A stretch of DNA of 35,409 nt from a virus. Both the position numbers and the translations under genes were made by a program. Below, in pieces: positions 1 to 6,888 of the stretch (positions are counted from its first letter, which is position 1; the number at the start of each line of letters is the position of its first letter). Below the pieces are notes generated by a model. It saw only the letters and a list, made by a program, of their open reading frames with translations, was not told the origin of the DNA and searched no databases. Location: positions 1-35,409 of IMG/VR virus record IMGVR_UViG_3300005590_000055. The stretch is one strand, 5' to 3'.

Positions 1-670
1 AGCCAAGCTTGGCTTTCAGGGTTTCCCAGCACCACTGCTGCAGGTATTCGATTCGCTTCTTATCCCACCAGTCGCGGCCACCAACGGCGGAGTATCCATG
101 ATCAGTTTGAGCTTGGTGTCGTTTGTAGCATAGGGGAATTGCGCTGTATGGAGGCTTTATGCCTGTACCAGAGCCATTGGCTACGCGTCGATTATGCGCA
201 GCAATTACTGGATTACCATCGGCAAGGCATTGTTTTCCGTCCCATGCGCACGGCTGCTTCCTGATCCACGCCAGAAACTCATCATCCGTTCCAACAGCAC
301 GCCACACTTCAGGCCTGCGGAAGAAATCAGACTGACGGAGCTCGCGGGCCTGCTGGCCGTAGTCATGAAGCCTTGGATCACTGATTATCTGACCTATGGC
401 TACTGGCTCGCTATCACCGTACATTCGTGCCCTCACGGTATCAACAGCTTTTCCGCTGGTATGTGTGATATCACCTGGCCATGATTCATCTTGCTCTGGT
501 AACTGCTTGAGGTCCAACGGCGCAATGGCCACGTCCATATCAATATCCGGGAACAGTTTATGAAACTGCGCTTTGTGCCGCGGCTCGATGTCGATTTGAA
601 TCCTGAGCGTACCATCAACTAGCTCTTTGACGGCCTTGCGCGTGCCAGCGATGGCGAGATTATCACTCAT
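1..670 (-). CDS. DUF968/Ref-like HNH protein, cut by left edge
   Basis: I read this frame directly; it has no stop inside the window, so the C-terminus is missing (223 residues visible). It starts at ATG 670 and overlaps the upstream gene by 8 bases. The N-terminal half (RKAVKELVDGTLRIQIDIEP, then FHKLFPDIDMDVAIAPL) matches the DUF968-type phage family. The later part has a zinc/HNH-like region: CAWDGKQC, then AHNRR, GSGTGIKPP, IPLCYKRHQAQTDHG. In the related Ref protein of phage P1 this region is a RecA-dependent nuclease, so a DNA-recombination role is inferred. It is the last visible gene of the leftward early operon. Family call fairly sure; activity unproven. Confidence 0.8.
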   Translation of the reverse strand, partial: MSDNLAIAGTRKAVKELVDGTLRIQIDIEPRHKAQFHKLFPDIDMDVAIAPLDLKQLPEQDESWPGDITHTSGKAVDTVRARMYGDSEPVAIGQIISDPRLHDYGQQARELRQSDFFRRPEVWRAVGTDDEFLAWIRKQPCAWDGKQCLADGNPVIAAHNRRVANGSGTGIKPPYSAIPLCYKRHQAQTDHGYSAVGGRDWWDKKRIEYLQQWCWETLKAKLG

Positions 671-1055
671 CTTCTGCTGGCTCATCGCCCAGTGGATAGC
701 CGGTAATTCTTGCTTCGTCAAATGTCATCCCGCTAGGGAATCCCCCATCAAAAGAAAAAGTAAGTTCTTCTGTACCGCCTTCAATTACCAGACCAGGTAT
801 CTCGGTCCAGTCTGGAGTAATCGCCGGGATAAGTTCGCCTTCCGAGATAGTGATTGTTGTCGGTGGATTATCTTTGGTTTCGTATTCAATCACTGCCGTT
901 CCACTCGCAAGCATTTCCATTGATGTCGGAAACTTCGTTATCCTGGCGCCCGCTGGTATTAAGCACAAGATTGCGGCCTCATCCGGCTTGACAGCAAGCT
1001 TGCGTGAAATAAGTTCTATCTGCTCTTTGTTCAGAATGATTGTGGTAATGGCCAT
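663..1055 (-). CDS. Hypothetical phage protein, 130 aa
   Basis: I do not recognise this protein. It is an acidic, probably soluble protein with a short helical N-terminus (ILNKEQIELISRKL) and a beta-rich remainder rich in Pro, Gly and Thr. It ends in acidic residues (DEPAEDE). There is no membrane segment or catalytic motif. Its start codon shares a base with the stop of the J-domain gene and its stop overlaps the next gene by 8 bases, so it is probably translated by coupling within the leftward operon. Confidence 0.7.
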   Translation of the reverse strand: MAITTIILNKEQIELISRKLAVKPDEAAILCLIPAGARITKFPTSMEMLASGTAVIEYETKDNPPTTITISEGELIPAITPDWTEIPGLVIEGGTEELTFSFDGGFPSGMTFDEARITGYPLGDEPAEDE

Positions 1056-1687
1056 TAGCTACCCGTATATACCGTGTTATATCCGCTAGTCGTGTATCCG
1101 CTAAATATTGTATTCTTGCGTTTTTCAACATCACAGTCGTAATCTTTCAGCATGCCCTGCACAATGCTAATGATCTCAATCTCTTGCTCAAGCTTGGTTT
1201 TCTGAAGCCCGCAATCCTCAATAAGCTGATTGATCACACCATCGAACACATTGCCATCGTCTTTACCATGATAGTGGATACGCTTCTTGATCTTTAAACA
1301 GTTCTCGATCGATGCCTCTGTTTTTTTGAGATCAAGTAAAGCCTGATCTATTCCATTACCCAGGGTCATTTTCATTACCTTGACCATATCCTCATCGGGC
1401 TTTGCCTGAAGAATGAATTGATTAAACATCAGCGCCAATCGCTCACGCGCAATTGTTTCGACTGTTCTGATCGGAATCGTTGTGTCCTCGCCGCGGTCGT
1501 ACCTGGCACGCTTGTCTGGATCGATCAACGTCCTGTAGGCCAAGCTCACGGCCTGGAACTCATCGACGCCGCCACCCTTGTCCGGATGCACAGACTGCGC
1601 AATTTTGCGATAAGCGTCGCGGATCTCTGCATCTGATGCTGCTCGATCGATGCCGAGTATTTCGTAGTAATCTTTCAAGCCACCCAC
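1055..1687 (-). CDS. J-domain (DnaJ-like) phage protein
   Basis: Residues 5-65 form a J domain: DYYEILGIDRAASDAEIRDA, the invariant HPD at 34-36 followed by KGGG, and a terminal LAYRTLIDPDKRARYD helix. J domains stimulate the ATPase of Hsp70/DnaK. The rest (about 70-210) is a charged helical region without the Gly/Phe or zinc-finger parts of full DnaJ. It therefore probably recruits the host DnaK to a phage target, such as a replication complex; this is inference. The longest start is GTG 1687. A TTG at 1678, spaced about 9 bases from GAGGGG, is a credible alternative. The gene overlaps its neighbour by 13 bases. Confidence 0.88.
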   Translation of the reverse strand: MGGLKDYYEILGIDRAASDAEIRDAYRKIAQSVHPDKGGGVDEFQAVSLAYRTLIDPDKRARYDRGEDTTIPIRTVETIARERLALMFNQFILQAKPDEDMVKVMKMTLGNGIDQALLDLKKTEASIENCLKIKKRIHYHGKDDGNVFDGVINQLIEDCGLQKTKLEQEIEIISIVQGMLKDYDCDVEKRKNTIFSGYTTSGYNTVYTGS

Positions 1688-2220
1688 CCCCTCAACTTCA
1701 ATTCCGGCCAGAGCTCATGCTCTGCCTGGTCCAGCCAACTGTAAACAATACCTTTGGCTTCGTGCCTGAGTATTCGCCATGAATCTGACTTACTGAATTG
1801 CTCTCTTGATATTCCGACACCACGCGCCATGCGCTTGATTGGATATCGCTTGCCATAAAGCTCTACGCTGCGCGCTGCCTTGATCGTACTCACACCCAGG
1901 GCAATCAACTGGTATTGCTTCTTTTTCCTTGCGGCATCGATGCTGTTGATCCTGGTCGCCACCTCTTCACCAAGCAGCAAGTCACGATCCCGGTCCCGGC
2001 CAGCGTACACGGCTTTCATCGCGATGCCCTTCCATGGTAAGCAGGCCTGCGTCAAAGAACTGATCGTCATAGCAATATCAATTGCCTCCTGGCGTGTGAT
2101 ATCTCCGGATCCCGGCTTACTCAACAAAGCTCCGAGCGTTGTTTTCATCGTCGTCAATGTCGCAACCTCTTCGGACCACCGGACGGCTGCGCTGACGCTG
2201 TGAAAGATGATTTCACTCAT
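1675..2220 (-). CDS. Hypothetical protein, possible HTH, 181 aa
   Basis: I chose ATG 2220 (MSEIIFHSV) over the longer start at 2262 because it gives the 8-base overlap with the upstream gene that is typical here. No sure family. The N-terminal half is helical (SAAVRWSEEVATLTTMKTTL). The C-terminal half has a run that could be a helix-turn-helix (RMARGVGISREQFSKSDSW) followed by a helical tail (LDQAEHELWPELKLRGWVA). A DNA-binding or antiterminator-like role is possible but weakly supported. Confidence 0.65.
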   Translation of the reverse strand: MSEIIFHSVSAAVRWSEEVATLTTMKTTLGALLSKPGSGDITRQEAIDIAMTISSLTQACLPWKGIAMKAVYAGRDRDRDLLLGEEVATRINSIDAARKKKQYQLIALGVSTIKAARSVELYGKRYPIKRMARGVGISREQFSKSDSWRILRHEAKGIVYSWLDQAEHELWPELKLRGWVA

Positions 2221-2497
2221 CTTGCCATTCAAGCAATAAATCAGCTGATTCACCCTCATCATCCATTCGATGATTAAGTGGCCATGCGTACTTTACTTGA
2301 TTTGAGGTACCCTCATCACCAGAGCCAATCCATACCTCAGTTTCCTCACCTGTGTACGCATTGTTCTCAGGCCAGTCTTTGACTAGATCCTTGAGCTCGC
2401 GCACCGTCATTCCATTAACAAAGCCTACTGGTATAAGTTTTCTGGTCATTTTCCCCTCGGCCTTCATTGCGCTTTCCCACGCTCCATCATCGTTCAC
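2213..2497 (-). CDS. Hypothetical acidic protein, 94 aa
   Basis: Unrecognised. It starts at GTG 2497, where GTGA overlaps the TGA of the preceding 55-aa gene, so translation is probably coupled. A start at residue 17 (MTRKLIPVGF) is also possible. It contains GMTVRELKDLVKDWPENN, a motif often seen in small phage proteins, then EVWIGSGDEG. It is acidic and has no membrane segment. Confidence 0.62.
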   Translation of the reverse strand: MNDDGAWESAMKAEGKMTRKLIPVGFVNGMTVRELKDLVKDWPENNAYTGEETEVWIGSGDEGTSNQVKYAWPLNHRMDDEGESADLLLEWQDE

Positions 2498-2661
2498 TCT
2501 GTTTCAGCCTCAATTATTTTTTTGAGCTTTATGACGCATTTAATCATCGTATCGCTAACGACACTGTGTTCAGGCGTTTCAAGATAAACGGTCGCACCAT
2601 CTTTGTACAAAATGATGTGCTCCTGCGCCATGATCCACTTGATTGCTTCGAGGTCGTTCAT
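2494..2661 (-). CDS. Small hypothetical protein, 55 aa
   Basis: I found this short frame by reading the minus strand. It begins MNDLEAIKWIMAQEHIILY and ends with a basic-then-acidic helix (KLKKIIEAETE). ATG 2661 overlaps the TGA of the VRR-NUC gene (2658-2660), and its own TGA overlaps the GTG start of the next gene. It fills the gap exactly, which is the main evidence that it is real. Function unknown. Confidence 0.6.
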   Translation of the reverse strand: MNDLEAIKWIMAQEHIILYKDGATVYLETPEHSVVSDTMIKCVIKLKKIIEAETE

Positions 2662-2984
2662 TTCATGTCAAACTCCCCGCCACCAGGTAAAAGCATTTCC
2701 ATGTCTTGATCAAGCTTGAGATATGTTTCAAATAGAAAGATTGCCCTTTCCCATCCTTTTACAACAAATGCTGCATAATCTCTATCACGCATCTTCGTAC
2801 GCCATTCACGCTGTTTATCAGATACAGATGGATAATAGCCCTTCACATCAGGCTTGAGCTCGACCCAAAGGCCGTGATAAATGCCCATGGGCACCGGCAA
2901 GAAGTAATCGTGGACGCCAGCACGGACGCCCATGCGCTTTAACCTGGCCGCTTCGCGCTTGTTGCGCTTGCCGCCGTTAGGCAC
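2658..2984 (-). CDS. VRR-NUC domain nuclease
   Basis: From GTG 2984 the protein has PNGGKRNKREAARLKRMGV (residues 2-20), GVHDYFLP with the catalytic Asp at 26, GLWVELK with Glu 42 and Lys 44, and DKQREW with Gln 58. These are the hallmarks of the VRR-NUC branch of PD-(D/E)XK nucleases, which in phages are often Holliday-junction or flap-type nucleases. The N-terminus usual for the family (an acidic helix, then LLHVPNGGKR) is encoded upstream in the same frame, back to 3083, but has no ATG, GTG or TTG beyond 2984. The true start is therefore uncertain: see the finding on this gene. Confidence 0.88.
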   Translation of the reverse strand: MPNGGKRNKREAARLKRMGVRAGVHDYFLPVPMGIYHGLWVELKPDVKGYYPSVSDKQREWRTKMRDRDYAAFVVKGWERAIFLFETYLKLDQDMEMLLPGGGEFDMK

Positions 2985-3013
2985 ATGCAGTAAGAATTCT
3001 CTGAGAATGGGAT

Positions 3014-3172
3014 TTAGCTGCGCTCGTGACCATAGCGCAATCGACTCGCTGTCTTCGTAATGTTGGGTTTTACTGGCGATGGCTCATCCTCCCCAGGTAA
3101 GCTGGTGCTAATACTATCCGAAATAATTTGCAGTTGCCACCCTTTAGCACAATGATATCTGCATAATCGCAT
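3014..3172 (-). CDS. Doubtful small ORF, 52 aa
   Basis: A minus-strand frame beginning MRLCRYHCAKGWQLQIISD and ending RYGHERS. It overlaps the upstream extension of the VRR-NUC frame and has no clear ribosome binding site. The N-terminus looks protein-like (Cys/His, then an amphipathic helix), while the C-terminus is basic and low in information. It could be a real small gene ahead of the nuclease, or chance. Confidence 0.28.
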   Translation of the reverse strand: MRLCRYHCAKGWQLQIISDSISTSLPGEDEPSPVKPNITKTASRLRYGHERS

Positions 3173-3283
3173 GCAGAGGCGCGAGCACTAATTCAGGATG
3201 GCTTGATTCCAGGACGCTGCGTTTCCCGCCCTGCCCTGTATCGCGCCGTTATTTCTTATTCATACCCTCAATAGTTATTCATG

Positions 3284-3318
3284 CCTGAATCCGGTTTATC
3301 TGCATCAACCGGATCAGG
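3284..3318. repeat. Imperfect hairpin in gene-free stretch
   Basis: The arms are CCTGAATCCGGTT and AACCGGATCAGG with one bulged A and a loop of about 10 bases. There is no T-tract, so it is not an obvious intrinsic terminator. It lies in the stretch between the 52-aa frame and the 57-aa gene (3173-3371), where I see no convincing gene. That stretch also repeats pieces of neighbouring gene ends (ATTGAGGGTATG and AAGAAATAA on the minus strand), which suggests small duplications or decay. Confidence 0.5.
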
Positions 3319-3371
3319 ACTACGCGTTTGACAGATTTTCCACAGGTGCGTTACCCCTTTAATTCATACCC

Positions 3372-3545
3372 TTATTTCTTATCATATGGTGGTAGTTTAC
3401 AGATTTCCTTAATATCATCAGAATGCACCCAGCCTTGGTGATGTCTTTCAAATAACTCCCTACCTATCTGCTGTCTAATTTGTTTGGCAAGTTCTTCGCC
3501 AATATTCGCATAGCCTGATACATCAATATCTTCTATCTTATCCAT
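3372..3545 (-). CDS. Small hypothetical protein, 57 aa
   Basis: Found by reading the minus strand. It begins MDKIEDIDVSGYANIGEEL and ends KLPPYDKK. ATG 3545 shares a base with the TGA of the upstream gene (TGATG), the coupling seen throughout this operon. It is acidic to neutral and helical, with a His pair near residue 36. Function unknown. Confidence 0.6.
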   Translation of the reverse strand: MDKIEDIDVSGYANIGEELAKQIRQQIGRELFERHHQGWVHSDDIKEICKLPPYDKK

Positions 3546-3781
3546 CACTCCATACCCTCAATAGCTGCTATTAAATCATCAACAAGGATTAGCTTTCTTT
3601 TCTCACGACCATCTATATTAAGCACGAATCCACTTTTAAGAGACTTAACCACCTCAATCACCCCTTCCCGGTCATACAGGCGGACAATCTGGATGATGTT
3701 TTCACTAATAGCTAGCTTCATTGCTGGTCCAGTTTCTTCGTCTGGAAGTCTTTCAGCTATCTGCTCTATCAATTCACTCAT
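3545..3781 (-). CDS. Hypothetical protein, 78 aa
   Basis: I chose ATG 3781 (MSELIEQIAERLPDEETG), which overlaps the end of the DUF551 gene by 8 bases, rather than the longer upstream start. It is helical and soluble and ends LVDDLIAAIEGME. Its first codons are identical in DNA to the first codons of the next upstream gene, so the two share a duplicated start region. Function unknown. Confidence 0.65.
   Translation of the reverse strand: MSELIEQIAERLPDEETGPAMKLAISENIIQIVRLYDREGVIEVVKSLKSGFVLNIDGREKRKLILVDDLIAAIEGME
3758..3780. repeat. 23-bp direct repeat, copy 1
   Basis: This stretch is identical to 4077-4099 (tatctgctctatcaattcac plus tca). On the minus strand both copies encode the start SELIEQI of two adjacent genes, so it is a duplicated gene-start module rather than an intergenic repeat. 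Confidence 0.85.
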
Positions 3782-4100
3782 TAGGTGGCTCCGGTAGTGG
3801 CATATTAAGATAGTAAGCAACAGAATCGTCAGGTTTACGACAGTCGTTCGCGCCTATAAACTCAAAATATCCTTTACTATGTGGTTGTGGTGGTACATAT
3901 TCTGCTGGCCATGATTCATCGAGGCAACAATCTTTATCCATAACAATGTACCACCCAGCTGCGTTTGGTAGCTCACTCACAGGTATCCACTGAGGCTGAC
4001 AGAGGGCGATGATCCGTTTTATTAAACTATCATCTTCTTCATTATGGAAATAATCCAGCCCCCATATCTCAGTACCTATCTGCTCTATCAATTCACTCAC
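3774..4100 (-). CDS. DUF551-like phage protein, 108 aa
   Basis: Starting at GTG 4100 (MSELIEQIGTEIWG). It contains WIPVSELPNAAGWYIVMD, which matches the W-x-P-V-S-E-x-L-P start of the small DUF551 domain common in phage early regions, and later YVPPQPHSKGYFEFIGAND. Its biochemical function is unknown for the family. It overlaps the preceding 38-aa membrane peptide gene by 8 bases. Family call moderate. Confidence 0.7.
   Translation of the reverse strand: MSELIEQIGTEIWGLDYFHNEEDDSLIKRIIALCQPQWIPVSELPNAAGWYIVMDKDCCLDESWPAEYVPPQPHSKGYFEFIGANDCRKPDDSVAYYLNMPLPEPPNE
4077..4099. repeat. 23-bp direct repeat, copy 2
   Basis: Identical to 3758-3780. It covers codons 1-8 of the DUF551-like gene and the last codons of the 38-aa membrane peptide in another frame. 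Confidence 0.85.
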
Positions 4101-4209
4101 TTGCAATAACCTCAATCAACGCATCGTGAATATCAGGATCACCAACAAACAATATTATTAATATCGTTAAGCATATTAAGAACACTGCGGCTACTAAATT
4201 ATCGTTCAT
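4093..4209 (-). CDS. Small membrane peptide, 38 aa
   Basis: Found by reading the minus strand. The start MNDNLVAAVFLICLTILIIL shows one transmembrane helix at about residues 5-22, followed by an acidic tail (GDPDIHDALIEV). ATG 4209 overlaps the TGA of the 177-aa gene as ATGA, and its stop overlaps the DUF551 gene by 8 bases. Exact fit in the operon supports it; function unknown. Confidence 0.6.
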   Translation of the reverse strand: MNDNLVAAVFLICLTILIILFVGDPDIHDALIEVIASE

Positions 4210-4739
4210 ATTCCAATCCTCCGGATAGCTTCCCACCTGGTAAAGCCGTGCGACATAATAGCCCGCACAGCCATTTGATTAATCTCATCCTTAGCGCGTT
4301 GTACTGAAGCATCGAGCTTATTCATAACGCGAATGGTCGCGCCAGCCCATGCTGCTGGATTACTCTTAAACTTCATTGTATCCACGCTAGTCTTGTGCTG
4401 TAGCATCTTCTTAGCACGCTCATACTCAAGGCTCTTGAACTTGGCTGCTGTATCGTCTGTCAGTTGCCGGCCAAAGTCTTGCAATGTGTCTGCGTTCGCA
4501 CCAGCAGCCCTCATATGATCACGCAAGCCAGTTGTTTGTTGTCGGATCCACGGATGATCACCTGGTACATCCTTTGGGTTTACTGGCTGACCATCTTCAG
4601 TGCAATCGATGAATCCCTTGCGCACAGCAAGCAAAGCGGTCCATGGAAACACGCGACCATTAGCCAGGTTAAGCAACCACAAAACACCTGGACCGCTCAA
4701 TCCTTTGCTTTTGTTAAGATTTGTTAAGTCTTTGCTCAT
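4206..4739 (-). CDS. Hypothetical protein, 177 aa
   Basis: Unrecognised. After a Ser/Lys-rich start it has GVLWLLNLANGRVFPWTALL, then a central region with many basic residues and helices (FKSLEYERAKKMLQHK), and a C-terminal RRIGI. It is soluble, possibly nucleic-acid-binding because of its basic helices; that is only a guess. It starts at ATG 4739 with an ATGA overlap to the upstream gene. Confidence 0.68.
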   Translation of the reverse strand: MSKDLTNLNKSKGLSGPGVLWLLNLANGRVFPWTALLAVRKGFIDCTEDGQPVNPKDVPGDHPWIRQQTTGLRDHMRAAGANADTLQDFGRQLTDDTAAKFKSLEYERAKKMLQHKTSVDTMKFKSNPAAWAGATIRVMNKLDASVQRAKDEINQMAVRAIMSHGFTRWEAIRRIGI

Positions 4740-5122
4740 GTTTGCATAAACCCCGGAACATGATCACGAAGATTGCCAACGTACTCATACTCTTCATCAT
4801 CGCGCAGCAATGTAAGCTCAGCAGTATCATTAACCTTGAGGCCTGGCTCCTGATGATAGTGAAACATCCACATCCACTTATGCAGCAGGCCATACTTGGT
4901 CCTTGATCGTGTTTCGAGAATCATCATCAGGTAATTACACCGCGGCCAATAAAACAGATCACCGGCCTTGATTGTTTTGGCGAGCTGTCGCACTGCTACG
5001 TGTTCTTTGTTGACTTGAATTATTAAATCGCTCTCAGCAGCTTCATCGGCCAACATCTTGAGCGTCACTTGCTCTGGCGTTACACGAACTGAATCAATCA
5101 AACTATCGATGTTACTAATCAC
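4736..5122 (-). CDS. Hypothetical protein, 128 aa
   Basis: Unrecognised. The N-terminal 45 residues are helical and acidic. The rest is rich in aromatic residues (LFYWPRCNYLMMILETRSRT, HKWMWMFHYH), suggesting a compact beta/alpha fold. No membrane segment or known motif. Overlaps both neighbours by 4 bases. Confidence 0.68.
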   Translation of the reverse strand: MISNIDSLIDSVRVTPEQVTLKMLADEAAESDLIIQVNKEHVAVRQLAKTIKAGDLFYWPRCNYLMMILETRSRTKYGLLHKWMWMFHYHQEPGLKVNDTAELTLLRDDEEYEYVGNLRDHVPGFMQT

Positions 5123-5337
5123 TTTTTCCCCTCCACAGGTAAATAACTTTCACAGTACCGCAGCCCTTTGATCACTGACAAGACATCCTCGTTCGCTTCA
5201 CACAGGCGCGCCCCTGACCTTGTATGCCGCAGCATGTATTCGCATGTGCTGCAGGACTGTTTCTTGATCTGACTCTCAGCGTACTGTTCAGCTGGCGTAA
5301 GGCGCTCAGAGTCGTACGGTAGACTGCCTTTACTCAA
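5119..5337 (-). CDS. Small Cys-rich protein, 72 aa
   Basis: It starts at TTG 5337, which overlaps the stop of the 24-aa peptide. It contains four cysteines: CSTC (residues about 29-32), then LCEA and YCESYL. This arrangement is suggestive of a small zinc-binding fold, but the family is unknown. Basic-to-neutral, soluble. Confidence 0.6.
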   Translation of the reverse strand: MSKGSLPYDSERLTPAEQYAESQIKKQSCSTCEYMLRHTRSGARLCEANEDVLSVIKGLRYCESYLPVEGKK

Positions 5338-5404
5338 GCATCACTCCAACGATAATACCAAGCACGAACATGAATATTAGCCTTACAAATTCAGCGACGT
5401 TCAT
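5330..5404 (-). CDS. Tiny membrane peptide, 24 aa
   Basis: Reads MNVAEFVRLIFMFVLGIIVG then VMLE, a single hydrophobic helix. ATG 5404 overlaps the stop of the 21-aa peptide (ATGA) and its TAA overlaps the TTG start of the next gene. The chained overlaps are the evidence; size alone would not support a call. Function unknown. Confidence 0.48.
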   Translation of the reverse strand: MNVAEFVRLIFMFVLGIIVGVMLE

Positions 5405-5466
5405 ATCGTCCCCGGAAGCATTAATATTAAATCAATTATAAAAAGCAGTAATACTATTTTGTACAT
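5401..5466 (-). CDS. Tiny membrane peptide, 21 aa
   Basis: Reads MYKIVLLLFIIDLILMLPGT plus I, a single hydrophobic helix. Its ATG shares a base with the stop of the 66-aa gene (TGATG), and its TGA overlaps the ATG of the 24-aa peptide. With that peptide it forms a pair of membrane microproteins in the early operon. Confidence 0.45.
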   Translation of the reverse strand: MYKIVLLLFIIDLILMLPGTI

Positions 5467-5666
5467 CACATAAGCCGATTATTTTTATCATTGATAGCAT
5501 CCTCAATTTCTTTATTAAGCTGAAGATTCAACCACTGAAGATACTCAGACGTGCATTCTAAAAACTTTTTGGCATGACGATGATCGCTTGGTATTAACCA
5601 TAACTGGAGTTTGATTAATAATTCAACCAGGTACATTCTAAATTCTAACCATAGAAGTTTCATCAT
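5466..5666 (-). CDS. Small membrane-associated protein, 66 aa
   Basis: I chose ATG 5666 (MMKLLWLEFRMYLVELLIKL), giving an ATGA overlap with the upstream stop. A longer start at 5681 is possible. The N-terminal 25 residues are hydrophobic and amphipathic, probably a membrane-bound helix. The C-terminal half is charged and helical (ECTSEYLQWLNLQLNKEIED). Function unknown. Confidence 0.6.
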   Translation of the reverse strand: MMKLLWLEFRMYLVELLIKLQLWLIPSDHRHAKKFLECTSEYLQWLNLQLNKEIEDAINDKNNRLM

Positions 5667-5845
5667 GTTACCCTCTCCCAAATATTATCTAAAATCTCAC
5701 GCTGGCGTTCTGACAACATGATGTGTTTGTCTGTCATATCCAGGCATGTTGACATAAAGCCGCGCTCCCAATCAGACAGTTTGCCTTCACGCTCGAAGCA
5801 GTCGTTAATCATGGCGATGCATTCTTCTTCGTCGTAAGGATTCAT
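5663..5845 (-). CDS. Small phage protein, 60 aa
   Basis: It has an N-terminal acidic stretch with CIAMINDCFEREGKLSDWER, then LSERQREILDNIWERVT. The pattern LSDWERGF followed by a L-x-x-x-Q-x-x-x-L-D-x-I-W-E-R helix recurs in small phage early proteins. I know of no function for it. ATGA overlaps with both neighbours. Confidence 0.68.
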   Translation of the reverse strand: MNPYDEEECIAMINDCFEREGKLSDWERGFMSTCLDMTDKHIMLSERQREILDNIWERVT

Positions 5846-6507
5846 TCCAGCATCAACACATCACGGACCCACACGCGCAGATCCTCGAGATGGAAAGACA
5901 GCTGACTATCGTCAACCTTTTCGCTCAACTGCTTAAGGATGTACATCTTGACCTTAGCATCCTCAAGTTTCGGAATATTAACCACCGGCATATTGAGTTT
6001 TGTGATCGCAGCATCAATAGCTGGATCAATTTCGGTTATTTCTGGTTTTTTATTATCTTCTGGCATTTCTGTTTCCTCGCATAGTTTATCTACGGCTTCC
6101 CGCATGTTTTTGTTTAACTCGTCCTGGGCCTTCCTGACTTCAGGCTTTGATACTGCTGATTGGCTAAATACACTCTCACACTGAAGATGCTTTAATAAAT
6201 CAGTTTCGCTTTCCGTTGCCTTTTCCTCGATTTCAGATTTAGGTGTTATTTTGATCTTTTTCTGATGACTGGGCGACCGCTTGGCCTTGATCTGCTTTTT
6301 AGTTGGTCCCACGGTCTTGAATACTTTCCTCGATTGATAAAAGCCATTACCAAACTTGATCACATGGCCGGTATCGACCAGCTCTCGCAGGCCTGGATAG
6401 ATCGAATCTTTGCTCAATCCCAGTGATTTGGCGATAGTTTCAGGTCTCACTGGCAGTGTGCACTGCTTCAGCATGGTGTTAATCCGGTTTGTGAATACTG
6501 AATTCAT
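5842..6507 (-). CDS. Winged-helix protein, 221 aa
   Basis: Residues 5-55 look like a winged helix-turn-helix: LPVRPETIAKSLGLSKDSIY, then LRELVDTGHVIKFGNGFYQS. A basic linker (KKQIKAKRSPSHQKKIKI) and a long acidic helical region follow, with a C-terminal helical domain (ILKQLSEKVDDSQLSFHLED). It lies directly downstream of the helicase loader, so a role in replication or early transcription is plausible. No exact family recognised. Confidence 0.72.
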   Translation of the reverse strand: MNSVFTNRINTMLKQCTLPVRPETIAKSLGLSKDSIYPGLRELVDTGHVIKFGNGFYQSRKVFKTVGPTKKQIKAKRSPSHQKKIKITPKSEIEEKATESETDLLKHLQCESVFSQSAVSKPEVRKAQDELNKNMREAVDKLCEETEMPEDNKKPEITEIDPAIDAAITKLNMPVVNIPKLEDAKVKMYILKQLSEKVDDSQLSFHLEDLRVWVRDVLMLE

Positions 6508-6513
6508 CCTGTT

Positions 6514-6888
6514 TTAGTGATCCCCGCGGTTGATTGTCTTTGCATCGTCAATGATGTTTCGCAAATTATCCAGATTTTCCATGGCCTTTTCTTTGGAAAC
6601 TCGCTGAGGCAGCTTTTTCTGTCGTTCATCGGCCAGGATGCCTGCAACCCCCGGAGGTGGAGGCCGACAGGCTTTCTCGAATTCAAATACGTTTGGCGGC
6701 CAATCTTCGTTCCAGTTCTCGAGGCCGCGCTTAATATCCCCAAGGGTGATTTTTGAGAGCACACGCAGCCACTGCTGTTGTGTGAGCTCAAGCATATCGG
6801 TCGGATATTGCGCATTCCACTTGGATCCATAGGTAGCCTGCATGACAGCAAAGATGTGCTTAATTGTCCGGGAGGTTACGGATGGCAT
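6514..6888 (-). CDS. Lambda-P-like helicase loader
   Basis: Begins at ATG 6888 (MPSVTSRTIKHIFAVMQATY), overlapping the 3' end of the initiator gene by 29 bases; a longer start at 6972 would overlap it further. It contains ATYGSKWNAQYPTD, ELTQQQWLRVLSKITLGDI, then GLENWNEDWPPNVFEFEKAC. The W-x-x-x-L ... G-L ... W-P-P-x-x-x-E-F pattern matches phage replication protein P, which loads host DnaB at the origin. The position right after an O-like initiator fits. The C-terminus is a charged helix. At 124 aa it is shorter than Lambda P. Confidence 0.8.
   Translation of the reverse strand: MPSVTSRTIKHIFAVMQATYGSKWNAQYPTDMLELTQQQWLRVLSKITLGDIKRGLENWNEDWPPNVFEFEKACRPPPPGVAGILADERQKKLPQRVSKEKAMENLDNLRNIIDDAKTINRGDH

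Noticed and set aside
433-618. 61-aa minus-strand frame
   Set aside because: It is out of frame inside the DUF968-like gene, which carries the recognisable family sequence.
2467-2709. 80-aa plus-strand frame
   Set aside because: Shadow of the chained minus-strand genes at 2213-2984, which have consistent ATGA/GTGA overlaps.
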